A stretch of DNA of 39,658 nt, taken from assembly GCA_003602605.1 (NCBI GenBank), contig QQRW01000048.1:15679-55336 (forward strand). Reading direction: 5' to 3'. Each line of letters begins with the position of its first letter. Position 1 is the stretch's first letter. The DNA comes from Candidatus Poseidoniales archaeon (lineage in GTDB: Archaea; Thermoplasmatota; Poseidoniia; Poseidoniales; Poseidoniaceae). Of the stretch, positions 14,615-24,907 are shown piece by piece. The notes beneath the pieces were generated by a model. That model made no database searches and had not been told where the DNA came from. It worked only from the letters and a program-made list of their open reading frames with translations. A program made the translations under genes and the position numbers.

Positions 14615-17600
14615 TCACTGTTGACTTTGCGCATACTGCATAGCATATTGCTGTGCATATGCTGCTGCAGTTTGGGCATCATATCCCTGCGCAGTAAATT
14701 GCTGGTAATACTGCTCGTAAACTGCTTGATCCATGGCAGGGGCTGCAGCTTGTGTAACAGCTGCCGGTGCAGCTGCAGCGGCTTGAGACGAGTATTGTTG
14801 TGCATAAGCACGTGCAGTTTCCTCTGGATAACCTTGGGCAATCAGTTGCTGGACATATTGTTCAGTTTGATCGACAACGCCACCAAAGCCGCTGTCGGTC
14901 ATTGCGAAGTTCTTGACATCATCTTCTCCGTTTCGGCCGAGGAAGAACATGGTTCCAACAATTACCAGCAACAACAAAGCGCCAATCATAATTGGTAGGC
15001 CAAGGCCATCAAGAGCACTTTCAGACGAATCTTCACCGCTGTTCGTTTGAGGTTCAGACCAGTTACCGTCAACGAATGTCCAGGCACCGGACCATTCACA
15101 CTCACCATCGATGAATACGAATTCGCCACCTGCTGCATCTGCTTCTGCAGGTGCTTCTAGGCCTTGACACGCTGCCAATTGGAATTCCTGCCATTTGACA
15201 ATCACGTGGCGCTCATCTGGAGCTTGTCCTTCATAGATTCGAATAAAGACACGCTGACTTAGAGATTTGTTGGTGTAGAGATCCTCAAGAGAGAGTGTGA
15301 GAGAGAAAGTATCTCCGTCACCCAAACCGGCCTCGGTCTTCGCCCAAGTTTCGTCGTTCTTCATGTTGAACTTCTCAATAGCGCTTGCAGAGAAGCTGTC
15401 TTCCATGAATGCAATCTCGACATAAACATCGTTCTGAGATTCTGCACCTGAAAGAACTGTACCAGAGACGGTAATTGTCGGTGTAGTAACTCGAGAATTG
15501 TTGAGGTCGAAGTTGATGTCAACATCCGGTTCATCATCACCGAAGTCGTTTGGAACAACGACGAAGTACATCCTGTGCTTTTCAGAGAATTTTTCTGCAC
15601 CGTCAAAGACGACAAGTTCAATTCGTATTTCCGTGTTTGATGCACCGGTTGCGTCGGTGGTTAAGTTGCGGAATGTGTAAGCAAATAACCCATCACTGGC
15701 TGCCGTTTGAATAAATTCATGGCCTTCGATATCAAAGTCATCATCGCCATATGGAGCGTCGAACAGAACCTTCCATTCGTAACGTTCAATGCCGTTTCCG
15801 TCGAGCGCATCCTCGTCCGAGGAATTACTCGCATCGAAATACACTGTGACTTCACCGTTGTTCTCGTTCAATCGGATTTGATGTACATCCCATTCTTTGG
15901 ATTGAATTGTGTTGGTTCCCAAGAATTCAATTTGTTCAGCATAATCATCTCGCATGTCGATCTCTGCATCTGCAGTTGGTCGGAACGCATCTGCATAGAC
16001 ATCGTTCGTTTCAACGGTAACACTGATGAAACGCGAATGGCCTTGGGCATCATGAAGAATGAGGGTTATGTCCCATTGTTCGCCTTGTGTGCATCCAGTA
16101 GCAGATGCGAGGTCGGTCTTACAGAACATCATCAATGGGTTGTTGTCAGTGGTGTGCGCAGTTCCGCTTGCCATCGAAGCACCGGTCCATGAGGTTGGGC
16201 CATCAATGATCCAGTCGGTGTTCAACGTTTCAGTCGTATCTGATACGAAGGAGAAGGTCAGTTCTGCATTGCTCTTGATGTAGTAGTCCTTGTATCCGCC
16301 TGTGCTTGGGTCATTATCGGGTGTTACACCGTTAATCTGCAAGTCAAGCCCGTCTCCTAGAACACCAAAGCCTGTTGGATAAGGAGTCACTTGGTAACTG
16401 AGCATGTTACCGAGAAGAGGTAGTGTTGCACTGTCTGCACGCTCGGAGTGAGTAGCAACGTCAATCGTCGAAACAATCAGTCCACCGGCTTGGTAACTGC
16501 AAACACCTAGGATGGTATCCTTTTGTTGTGCTTGGGTACCGTCTTGACGGATAATTCGTTGGAAAGTTCCGTCTCTCTTGGTTTCACTGTATCCGCCACA
16601 ACGTTCTGGAACGTTGTTCGCACTCTGAGAGTTCGTGTCTAGAACCGCCGTTGCGACAGTCGAAGAAGCATCGAATCCTTGGAACGCTGCCAAATCCACA
16701 TTTTCCATAAGTGGATGGTATGGATCTGCGAAGTTTGTTTCAGCATAGGTGATCGGGCTCTCGCCGAGATTCTTGCTCTGGATGTTCAGTCCAAACGGAA
16801 GACGACCGGTCAATCCTTGATCAAGACCGTAGACTTGACTGCCTTGAGGACCCAGGTGGGCCTGAACAGTACCACCGGCATACATGAAGCCTTCAAGGGT
16901 GTTCTTATTGGCTGTTGAACCCAACTTCTGGTAGTATCCTCGGCCGCCGTTTTCGATGTCTTTAGCGGCAATATCGGTTTGCCATGGCAAGACAATCTTA
17001 TCGTAGTGGGTAAACCAACCACTGAGGAAGTAAGTATCCCAATCGTTGATGTCAAATTGTGTATAAGTCATTCCAAGGATGTTCAAGTCTTCCTTGATTG
17101 CTGATGTACGAGGGGAAGTATCCGAAAGAATCGCCACATCTACCGAGTCAGCAAAGGTTGCGTGGAAGTAGCGAACGTTTCCGGATGGATTTCCGTTTGC
17201 GAGTTCCGCATCGAAACTGATGTTGTATTCATGTCCATCTTGCCATCCGTTCCACGGAGTGAAAGACACATCAATCAGCTGGTGCGATTCAAGAGACTGT
17301 GCAGGTCCAGCGGTTGTCGTGTGAGCTTGTGAACCAGCGGTCATATCGAAGATGTTCATGTTGAACACATAGTCTCCGGCCAGAACACCGTTGGTTGCCT
17401 TAACGGTCCAATCGTGAGTAAGTGCGCTGTCGATTGGCATAACACATTCGAGTGTTTGATCGTTTAGACAGTTCAAGGTGTTCGGCTTGCCTAGCGTAAT
17501 ATCCACTGACTCAACGTTGAAAATTACAGTTTCGCGGTTGTTCGAAACTGACAATTCGTTGTTGTTGAACCACGGCTTACCTACCGTTGTGTTGTCGAAA

Positions 17601-20600
17601 ATAGTCTCGACGTCAATTTTGTAAACGCCTGCAAAGAATTCGTGGCTTGCGATGAGATCGGTCGAGATCATGTCAGCGTCAATGTTTGTCTTGGAAATCG
17701 TGTAAGCGTTGTCTTCAACGAAGGTGAACTCTTGGAGAGATATATTGTTGAAAGCAACTCCCTTGAACCCGTCGTTGATTCCGTTTCGGCCGTCATCATC
17801 GGATTGGAATTCAAAGTTGATATCAACAGTAGCACCAGCCAACGACATACATTCAAATTCCCAGTCCACGGTGGATGCGGAAGAGGTATTGAGCGCATAC
17901 AGGTGCGTCAAGTCGATGCTTGTAGTAGCGACAAGGTCGTTTGTGTTGAAGAACACGTTGTAATTCGAACCGGAGCCATCTGTTGTTGCATCGTCACCGA
18001 TGTATGAAATCTCGGCGAAATCAATTGGTTCAGATTCGTTCACGATGTTATCGCCGTTTTCATCGACTTGACATGTCCCATCTTCGTTGTAATCGTTCCA
18101 TTGTCCCATGACGACACTGCTGTATGTCGCACCGTCGCGAAGGATGTCGAGAGTCATTGCGGCATAGTCATTGACATCAACGATGCTGGTTCCATCGGAA
18201 TCAATGCCGTAAAATGTATCTGCATAATACTCAAAGTTGAGAGAGACGAAGTCGCCGCTCATTGAAGTCAAATCAACACCAGGGATGGTTAGTGTTTCGT
18301 TTGCCCATGCGTCACCGTAGCCGTTCGACCCAGTATCACACGGATGACCAAACCAGTAACCGTGGTTGTTGAATATCTTCTCTTGACAATTGATTTCGTT
18401 GTAGACTGCACCTTGTGGGTTTTGACTCTCTTCGTATCGGTATCCGTCAGCGCCACCTTCGAAAGTCTCTTCACAGAGAGCGCTCGGTGTGCCACAGTAG
18501 ATGTCTGAAGGGGTTGCTGAGTAAACAGTGGCCTTAACATCATAGTCAACAGCGGTATTACCGTAGTTATTGGTTGCAACTTCAATGTCGAAAATTCCTT
18601 CAGCATACAATCCTCCAGGTTTGAAGTACTCAAGGCTATCGACCATAGGGTCGTAGAGGTTGAATGGAGTAATGTACCCGACAATTTCATCGTTCTGACT
18701 CTGCTCATCCCATGAATTTCCGGTCAACACTGCTGAGATACGATAGGTCGTATCGTTGAGGAGATCCGCTGAAATCGAGGTGGTGAAATCTTGGCCTGGT
18801 CCGAGGTTGTTCAGAGGGACATTGGCTTGTTGGACTTGTGGATTTGGTAGGAATGCTGTTGTTTGCTTCCAAATCGTGAGGTTGTCGACTGCATATCCAT
18901 CGCGTCCTGACCACTCAGAATCGTTGTCGCTGGAAATTGAGCCTTCAAATCCAGTTCGCAATCGGAACCGGATATCTACAGTCTCACCAGCCCAGGGGCT
19001 GAGATCGAATGCTCCAACGCCTTCTTCAGTGAAATTATTCCAACCGTAGTATGTTCCAAAAGAGTATACACCATAGTAGTAGATACCTTCGGGTGCACCA
19101 CCGATTGCTTGCTTGTACATGCGGTCCATATCGAATCCGCCCCACATAGATTCGCCAGATGCACATGCTCCGGCAAGTTGTGCGCTTTGTGGGCAGGAGA
19201 TTGTTGACCAACCAGTTTCAACGCTGCCGACTTCAATCATGGCAATGTCATCCCAAACATCACCAGCAAGGTAATTTCCGGATTGGTCTAGACTTCCAAG
19301 GACTCCGTGGCCCAAGTGTCGGAACAGTTCAAGACTCATGAAAGCACGGTCAGAGCCTGTCAAGTCGACATCCTCCAAGACCATTGCATCGTCCCAATTA
19401 CGGCCATATCCGGACCATGTATCTCCACTGGAATTGGTCTCATAGTATCCAGCCCACATGAAGTCGGTTGGATTGTTGTAGTTTGCCGAAACGTTTGGAT
19501 CATTGTTACCCGATGTGCCACCAACTGAATTGTTGGTTTCTTCGTGCCACATTGTAGCTTGATCGACGTATTCTTCGTAAGACCAAGTACATCCGCTGCA
19601 CGAAGCTTTGTTTTCCGGTGCATCCCAGTCCATCTCATAGACCGTCGTATTGGACGAATTAGCAGCGTCGACAATTTTGAGTTCGACATCAAGAGTGGCT
19701 TGCTGTCCATTTAGAACATCCATACCAGTGTTGGTTACTGTGACATTGATGTCGCGTGTTCCTTCGCCAACAATACCATAGAATTTGTCAACAGGTGAGA
19801 TCTCAATGGATGAAACGGACAAATCCTTGCTGTCCATTTCAATCACTGAAACGGTATCGTACTGACCTTCCCATCCGAAATTGTCTCTCCAGCCACCAAA
19901 ACGCCAGTTAGCGTGACCGATAACCAAGTCATCGGAAGAGCCACTGGAACCTGCAAGTTGGCCGACGTCAACAACGTTTGGTCTGCGACCTGCAGCGTAC
20001 GAAAGCGGGCTAAGATGGCCGCCGTTACCGTTTGAAAGGGTCACCTGAACAGTAGTTGGGAAGTTAAGGTAAAACGAGGAGGTTGAACCGCCTGCAGAAT
20101 CCGATGTGTTTTGTTGATAAGCGATTGTAGGATTGATGAAATCGGGCTCTTGGTCGCCGTTAAGGTCAGCGATTGCGACCGACCACGAGATGTAAGGGCC
20201 AAAGTAGGCTAGCGAAGGTGAAGACCAAGTTCCAACAGCAGAGGAGGTAGCATAGGTTACATTCTCGAGATTGCTGTCCATCATCACAATGGAATCAATA
20301 ACATTGTCGCCGTCCATATCTCCAATATCAAATTCTTGGGAAGTGACGGTGTTCATGTTAATGACGTGAGTGTTTGGTGGAGGGCTTGTCGCGCTGAATG
20401 TGTAGGTAGCAGGATAAGTGTTGGTTAGACAACTGAATTCAATGATGGTCATGTTATCGTCGTTTCCGGGGTTTGTGACCTGGCCAGTTCTGTAATCAAC
20501 ACCTTCTGCGCGCTGTAGCCACAAGTCGTCATCCGTACACGTACCTGTAAGGCCACCTGTTTCGGTTTCTCCCCAGTCGCCGACTTCCAAATTCTGGTAT

Positions 20601-21286
20601 CGGTCTGATGTTGAGGAACCAAGAGAAGTGATTGTGCCTTGTGTGTTGCTCGTGATTGGACCACGGTATGTGACTACACGTTGTGTGGCCAAGTCACCGA
20701 GCAGATCAAGGACAAAAATATCATCATTGCCGTCTTGGTCTGCGTCACCCACTGTCAAATCCCAAGCGTAGAAGTGAGTGAAGCGAGCGCCAATGCTCCA
20801 TGATTTTTCGTTGCAGCCACCGTTTTCAATGACGGTAACGTTACCGGGTTCACCTGCTGGTGCTCCATTGTCATCGGTCTTGAACGGATTGTTGCGCTGA
20901 TAGATGACAATGTCTGTTGCAGTGTCGCCGGTAAACTCACCAACTTCAATAAATTGAACGTTGGAAAATTCGTCCCATTCGGCGTTACGGCTGGTGTTCT
21001 TAGAGACCCAAACGTCTTGGCGCTCGCTAAAATCACCGTTTCCATCGTTCCATAGGATACTGATGGTGTGAGTCCCGTCGGTCGCCATTGCCAAATCATT
21101 GTGTCCATCGCAGTTGAAGTCGCCAATAGCAACATCTTGCGGGTCACGGTTTGTCGTGTATGAACGAGCCATGGACGCACTCGCTGTTGAAGCGATGGCA
21201 GCGGTGGTCGAAAGTAACATCAGCATGACAAGGAACATGCTTAGGGCGCGGCTCTTGAGGTGGTGGTTCTTGGGAATCATCAACAT
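14615..21286 (-). CDS. Giant surface protein: FG-GAP propeller, CARDB/PKD-like regions, membrane anchor, Gln/Tyr-rich tail
   Basis: About 2223 aa. A signal segment (about 13-38) leads into seven FG-GAP/VCBS-like units at about 50, 112, 176, 232, 318, 368 and 452, several with Asp-x-Asp/Asn-x-Asp calcium loops (GDFNCDGHND, GDADQDGNDD, GDMDGDNVID, ADLNGDQEPD). Seven fits a closed beta-propeller. Next come a CARDB-like segment, Cys-bearing jelly-roll-like regions (CSGCTW, YAVDNLTIW), a PKD-like region and further Ig-like segments. Near the C-terminus, after an acidic Ser-rich stretch, a membrane helix (LGLPIMIGALLLLVIVGTMF) precedes a cytosolic tail. The tail has two copies of a helical unit, one QQLIAQGYPEETARAYAQQY and one QQFTAQGYDAQTAAAYAQQY. 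I chose the ATG at 21286 because GGAGAAGG lies 6 bases upstream; a frame extension reaches 21355. It may mediate adhesion or glycan binding. Confidence 0.8.
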   Translation of the reverse strand: MLMIPKNHHLKSRALSMFLVMLMLLSTTAAIASTASASMARSYTTNRDPQDVAIGDFNCDGHNDLAMATDGTHTISILWNDGNGDFSERQDVWVSKNTSRNAEWDEFSNVQFIEVGEFTGDTATDIVIYQRNNPFKTDDNGAPAGEPGNVTVIENGGCNEKSWSIGARFTHFYAWDLTVGDADQDGNDDIFVLDLLGDLATQRVVTYRGPITSNTQGTITSLGSSTSDRYQNLEVGDWGETETGGLTGTCTDDDLWLQRAEGVDYRTGQVTNPGNDDNMTIIEFSCLTNTYPATYTFSATSPPPNTHVINMNTVTSQEFDIGDMDGDNVIDSIVMMDSNLENVTYATSSAVGTWSSPSLAYFGPYISWSVAIADLNGDQEPDFINPTIAYQQNTSDSAGGSTSSFYLNFPTTVQVTLSNGNGGHLSPLSYAAGRRPNVVDVGQLAGSSGSSDDLVIGHANWRFGGWRDNFGWEGQYDTVSVIEMDSKDLSVSSIEISPVDKFYGIVGEGTRDINVTVTNTGMDVLNGQQATLDVELKIVDAANSSNTTVYEMDWDAPENKASCSGCTWSYEEYVDQATMWHEETNNSVGGTSGNNDPNVSANYNNPTDFMWAGYYETNSSGDTWSGYGRNWDDAMVLEDVDLTGSDRAFMSLELFRHLGHGVLGSLDQSGNYLAGDVWDDIAMIEVGSVETGWSTISCPQSAQLAGACASGESMWGGFDMDRMYKQAIGGAPEGIYYYGVYSFGTYYGWNNFTEEGVGAFDLSPWAGETVDIRFRLRTGFEGSISSDNDSEWSGRDGYAVDNLTIWKQTTAFLPNPQVQQANVPLNNLGPGQDFTTSISADLLNDTTYRISAVLTGNSWDEQSQNDEIVGYITPFNLYDPMVDSLEYFKPGGLYAEGIFDIEVATNNYGNTAVDYDVKATVYSATPSDIYCGTPSALCEETFEGGADGYRYEESQNPQGAVYNEINCQEKIFNNHGYWFGHPCDTGSNGYGDAWANETLTIPGVDLTSMSGDFVSLNFEYYADTFYGIDSDGTSIVDVNDYAAMTLDILRDGATYSSVVMGQWNDYNEDGTCQVDENGDNIVNESEPIDFAEISYIGDDATTDGSGSNYNVFFNTNDLVATTSIDLTHLYALNTSSASTVDWEFECMSLAGATVDINFEFQSDDDGRNGINDGFKGVAFNNISLQEFTFVEDNAYTISKTNIDADMISTDLIASHEFFAGVYKIDVETIFDNTTVGKPWFNNNELSVSNNRETVIFNVESVDITLGKPNTLNCLNDQTLECVMPIDSALTHDWTVKATNGVLAGDYVFNMNIFDMTAGSQAHTTTAGPAQSLESHQLIDVSFTPWNGWQDGHEYNISFDAELANGNPSGNVRYFHATFADSVDVAILSDTSPRTSAIKEDLNILGMTYTQFDINDWDTYFLSGWFTHYDKIVLPWQTDIAAKDIENGGRGYYQKLGSTANKNTLEGFMYAGGTVQAHLGPQGSQVYGLDQGLTGRLPFGLNIQSKNLGESPITYAETNFADPYHPLMENVDLAAFQGFDASSTVATAVLDTNSQSANNVPERCGGYSETKRDGTFQRIIRQDGTQAQQKDTILGVCSYQAGGLIVSTIDVATHSERADSATLPLLGNMLSYQVTPYPTGFGVLGDGLDLQINGVTPDNDPSTGGYKDYYIKSNAELTFSFVSDTTETLNTDWIIDGPTSWTGASMASGTAHTTDNNPLMMFCKTDLASATGCTQGEQWDITLILHDAQGHSRFISVTVETNDVYADAFRPTADAEIDMRDDYAEQIEFLGTNTIQSKEWDVHQIRLNENNGEVTVYFDASNSSDEDALDGNGIERYEWKVLFDAPYGDDDFDIEGHEFIQTAASDGLFAYTFRNLTTDATGASNTEIRIELVVFDGAEKFSEKHRMYFVVVPNDFGDDEPDVDINFDLNNSRVTTPTITVSGTVLSGAESQNDVYVEIAFMEDSFSASAIEKFNMKNDETWAKTEAGLGDGDTFSLTLSLEDLYTNKSLSQRVFIRIYEGQAPDERHVIVKWQEFQLAACQGLEAPAEADAAGGEFVFIDGECEWSGAWTFVDGNWSEPQTNSGEDSSESALDGLGLPIMIGALLLLVIVGTMFFLGRNGEDDVKNFAMTDSGFGGVVDQTEQYVQQLIAQGYPEETARAYAQQYSSQAAAAAPAAVTQAAAPAMDQAVYEQYYQQFTAQGYDAQTAAAYAQQYAMQYAQSQQ

Positions 21287-21390
21287 CACTAACCTTCTCC
21301 AACCCCTGTTGCACTTTAATTCCTTTGCTTTCAAGTTCTCAAATGAAAACATCAAAAAGACTCGCAGTAGCCCGAATAGTGGATTGGAAA

Positions 21391-21420
21391 ACCAAAAGAA
21401 ATAATTTCGGGAAAACCGAA
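21391..21420 (-). terminator. Putative terminator after the 229-aa gene
   Basis: On the minus strand a TTCGG/CCGAA hairpin with a 5-base loop (21406-21420) is followed by ATTATTTCTTTTGG. It lies 17 bases after the stop of the upstream gene and before the giant gene, where a terminator is expected. U-rich ends are usual in archaeal termination. Confidence 0.4.
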
Positions 21421-21436
21421 GGCATTTCAGGCGGTT

Positions 21437-22126
21437 TCAACTGAATTTACCTGACAACCAACGAGGTGAAGGACCCCATCCGGTAGCATCTCCGCCGTGA
21501 ACTTTGACAAGCTTGCCTGCGGTGAAAAGGGATTCCAACCAAACTTCGAGTGTTGTGCCCTCACGATTACCGAGTCTTTTGCTTGCAATTTCTTCAATAT
21601 CTTCCGTCTTGAGAGCCGTGATGCCATAATCCCGCACCACAAGGCTGAGCAATTCTCGAAGCCACGCTTCCGCCATTGGGTCGACGCTCATTGCACCCTG
21701 AACAGGACGAGGAGGCTCCATTTCTTCTAATGCCTCCATCAATTCGATTGGATCAGGGCGTACAGGAGCTTCTAGGCCGAGTAAGTCCAGTTCCTCTTCT
21801 AGATTAAGCTGGCCAATGGGCCTGCGAACCACGGGGATTCTCGACGGATCGGGTGTTGGACCCATGTCTTTAGGCTTCTGAGGCATCGAGGGTGAGACTC
21901 CATCGTCGAAATTTTCATCGTCATAATCGGCGATATCGACGCCTGAGGTATTGGTGGGGCGCATTTCAGTTGCGATTGGCATGGTCCATCCCACGCCTTC
22001 AAGGCCCAAGTCGGAGACATGCTTCTTCACCCAAGACGCTTCGCCCTCTAAGACAACATGAACATCATGTTCATCCGCTCGGAAACGGTAGCGAACTTGA
22101 CCTCTTAATTCGACCATTATTCTCAT
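21437..22126 (-). CDS. Unknown 229-aa protein with C-terminal winged-helix-like domain
   Basis: No family is recognised. The first 60 residues look like a small beta-alpha domain (ELRGQVRYRFRADEHDVHVV, then a helix). A Pro/Asp/Glu-rich linker of about 80 residues follows. The last 80 residues are helical (AWLRELLSLVVRDYGITALK, DIEEIASKRLGNREGTTLEV) and end in a GKLVKVHGGDATGWGP hairpin, which fits a winged helix. There are no membrane segments and no Cys. Starts at 22126 or 22117 are both possible. It follows the aconitase gene by 38 bases on the same strand and is probably in its operon, but nothing ties it to aconitase function. Confidence 0.6.
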   Translation of the reverse strand: MRIMVELRGQVRYRFRADEHDVHVVLEGEASWVKKHVSDLGLEGVGWTMPIATEMRPTNTSGVDIADYDDENFDDGVSPSMPQKPKDMGPTPDPSRIPVVRRPIGQLNLEEELDLLGLEAPVRPDPIELMEALEEMEPPRPVQGAMSVDPMAEAWLRELLSLVVRDYGITALKTEDIEEIASKRLGNREGTTLEVWLESLFTAGKLVKVHGGDATGWGPSPRWLSGKFS

Positions 22127-22164
22127 TCCAGTGCGTCAAAGGTATTCAAGTTGATGTATCGGAC

Positions 22165-24834
22165 TCATTCTTGTTTTGCTAATTGCCTCAAAACGGTGTG
22201 CAGGATACCCCCGTTGCGATAGTATTCAACCTCAACAGGTGTATCCAATCGAACTTGAGCCTCAAAAGTAGAAACGGTGCCGTTAGGGTGCGAGGCAGTA
22301 ACGGTTAGCATTTGCAAGGGTTCGACATCATCCGTCACGGGTATAGAAAATGATTCAGTTCCATCTAGACCGAGTGAATCGTGAGATTCTCCTTCAACAA
22401 AAGTCATTGGCAAGACGCCCATTCCGACAAGATTAGAACGGTGAATTCGTTCAAAGGAAGTTGCAATAACCGCTGCGACACCGAGCAAGTATGTTCCTTT
22501 AGCAGCCCAGTCACGAGACGAACCCGTACCGTACTGGCTACCTGCGAGAACGATCTTTGGCCCGTCGTACGAATTAGCAGCATCGTAGACCGATGTGACT
22601 TCTCCAGTTGTGAAATCGGAAGCAAAGCCACCCTCCGTACCAGGAGCCATTTGGTTACGAATTCGTACGTTCGCAAACGTTCCACGCATCATGATTTCAT
22701 GATTGCCTCGACGGCTTCCAAACGAGTTGAAATCACCTTTTGCGATTCCACGCTCAATCAACCACTTACCGGCTGGCCCATCTTCAGGGAACGAACCTGC
22801 TGGAGATATGTGATCAGTCGTTATTGAATCGCCAAGTTTCAACAACACACGAGCATTGTCTATACTCGATATCGGCTGAGGTTCTGCGGAAAGGCCCGAG
22901 AAGAAGGTTGGCAACCTGATGTAGGTCGAATCTGCTTGCCACGGGTATAGAGGACTTGGTTCGGATGGAATACTGTCCCAGCGAGGTTCATTCATGGCAT
23001 CAGCATATCGCTGACGGAACATTTCCGGCGTAATCACATTCAACGCTTCTTGCAATTGTTCATCGCTGGGCCATACATCATGAAGCATGACCGGAGAACC
23101 GTCATGTGAGTATCCCAGAGGTTCTGTTGACAAATCGACTTCAAGTGAGCCTGCAAGTGCATATGCAACGACCAGTGGAGGGCTTGCTAAATAGGACGCC
23201 TTGACCTTACCATGAACCCGACCTTCGAAGTTTCTGTTGCCGGATATAACAGAACCAACTATGAGGTTTGCTTCATCGATAGCCGAATCAATGGCCTCGG
23301 GCAGTGGCCCTGAATTACCAATACATGTCGTGCATCCGTATCCAACTACATTGAAACCAAGAGCGTTCAAATCATCCTGAAGCCCCGATGCCTCATAATA
23401 TTCAGTAACAACACGGCTACCGGGAGCGAGCGATGTCTTGACCCACGGTTTGACTTCGAGTCCGTGTGCGCGAGCATTACGGGCAAGTAAGCCAGCAGCA
23501 AGCATGACTCCCGGGTTCGAGGTATTGGTACAAGAAGTGATGGCAGCGATGACGACATCGCCATGATTCAAGTCATATGTTTGGCCGTCTTTGGTGACAA
23601 TAGCGCCATTGGAAAGTTGGTCGTTTGAAAGGCCGTGACCATGGTGTCCAAGTTCTGCGGTGAGGGATTCAAGGAAATGAGATTTCATTGCAGAAAGGTC
23701 GACACGGTCTTGCGGACGCTTTGGACCTGCCAATGCTGGTTGAACTGTCGAGAGGTCGAGTTCCAGTGTCGCTGTGTACGATTTCTCAGCATCACCGGTC
23801 GAATACCACAGTCCCTGAGCTCGTGCATAGGCTTCAACACCTGCAATAGCATCGTCTTCGCGACCGCTCAAGCGCAAATATTCCAGCGTTCGTTCATCAA
23901 CGGGGAAGAAACCACACGTTGCGCCGTATTCAGGTGCCATGTTAGCGATTGTAGCTCGATCTGCGAGCGTTAATTCGACCATGCCTGGGCCGAAAAATTC
24001 TACAAACTTACCGACCACACCGTGTTCTCGAAGCATCTCAACAATTCTCAAGGTCATGTCTGTTGCTGTGACGCCAGGATTGAGAGTGCCTTTGAGACGC
24101 ATGCCTACCACATCCGGAGCCAACATGTAGATGGGTTGGCCCAACATCACTGCTTCTGCTTCAATCCCTCCAACGCCCCAACCAAGAACACCGAGTCCGT
24201 TGATCATGGTCGTGTGAGAGTCGGTTCCGACCAAGGTGTCTGCCAGCCAGACGCCGTTCTCTTGTCGGGCGACGCTCGCCAAATATTCGAGATTGACTTG
24301 ATGTACGATACCTCGAGATGGAGGCACTGCTTGGAAATTATCGAGGGATTGTTGACCCCACTTCAAGAATGTGTAGCGTTCCATATTGCGATGATATTCA
24401 ATGTCCAGATTCAATTGTAGAGCGTCGCTGTGACCTCCATCAATGTCTACTTGCACCGAATGATCAATGACCAAATCTACAGGAACTTGAGGGTTGACTT
24501 TTTCCGGGTCACCACCCATCTCAACCATTGCATCTCGTAAAGCAGCAAGATCTACGACGGCAGGTACGCCGGTGAAATCCTGTAGAATAACTCGAGAAGG
24601 TCGGAACGGGATTTCTCCGCGTTCGCCGTCTGGAGTCCAACTTGCAATGTTACGAATGTCTTCATCGCGAACCAAGAAACCATCGTTTCCTCGCAGGGCA
24701 CCCTCGAGAAGGATACGAATTGAGTAGGGCAGAGATGAGGTGTCAATGCCGTTTTCATCGAGGCCATCGAGCGCAAAATATTCTCCACCGACAGAGAGGC
24801 TTCGTCGCGCATTGTAGGGGTCAAGAGTCGTCAT
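22165..24834 (-). CDS. acnA: Aconitate hydratase, AcnA/IRP1 type
   Basis: An 889-aa cytosolic [4Fe-4S] enzyme that interconverts citrate and isocitrate through cis-aconitate in the TCA cycle. The three cluster cysteines are Cys435 (SCTNTSNP), Cys501 and Cys504 ([12 protein letters not shown]), at the same positions as in E. coli AcnA. The substrate loop [10 protein letters not shown] and the swivel-domain motif [12 protein letters not shown] are intact. Length matches the AcnA/IRP1 class and not AcnB or homoaconitase. The start is the ATG giving [11 protein letters not shown]. It follows the cyclophilin gene by 73 bases on the same strand and precedes the unknown 229-aa gene. Its need for iron makes it a natural consumer for the candidate importer in this window. 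Confidence 0.97.
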   Translation of the reverse strand: MTTLDPYNARRSLSVGGEYFALDGLDENGIDTSSLPYSIRILLEGALRGNDGFLVRDEDIRNIASWTPDGERGEIPFRPSRVILQDFTGVPAVVDLAALRDAMVEMGGDPEKVNPQVPVDLVIDHSVQVDIDGGHSDALQLNLDIEYHRNMERYTFLKWGQQSLDNFQAVPPSRGIVHQVNLEYLASVARQENGVWLADTLVGTDSHTTMINGLGVLGWGVGGIEAEAVMLGQPIYMLAPDVVGMRLKGTLNPGVTATDMTLRIVEMLREHGVVGKFVEFFGPGMVELTLADRATIANMAPEYGATCGFFPVDERTLEYLRLSGREDDAIAGVEAYARAQGLWYSTGDAEKSYTATLELDLSTVQPALAGPKRPQDRVDLSAMKSHFLESLTAELGHHGHGLSNDQLSNGAIVTKDGQTYDLNHGDVVIAAITSCTNTSNPGVMLAAGLLARNARAHGLEVKPWVKTSLAPGSRVVTEYYEASGLQDDLNALGFNVVGYGCTTCIGNSGPLPEAIDSAIDEANLIVGSVISGNRNFEGRVHGKVKASYLASPPLVVAYALAGSLEVDLSTEPLGYSHDGSPVMLHDVWPSDEQLQEALNVITPEMFRQRYADAMNEPRWDSIPSEPSPLYPWQADSTYIRLPTFFSGLSAEPQPISSIDNARVLLKLGDSITTDHISPAGSFPEDGPAGKWLIERGIAKGDFNSFGSRRGNHEIMMRGTFANVRIRNQMAPGTEGGFASDFTTGEVTSVYDAANSYDGPKIVLAGSQYGTGSSRDWAAKGTYLLGVAAVIATSFERIHRSNLVGMGVLPMTFVEGESHDSLGLDGTESFSIPVTDDVEPLQMLTVTASHPNGTVSTFEAQVRLDTPVEVEYYRNGGILHTVLRQLAKQE

Positions 24835-24907
24835 AACTCAACCCAAAAGGCCAATGTCTATGAAGAAAACCCCTCATGAAGTTCAACAGTCGCTAGGGAA
24901 TGCTGGA

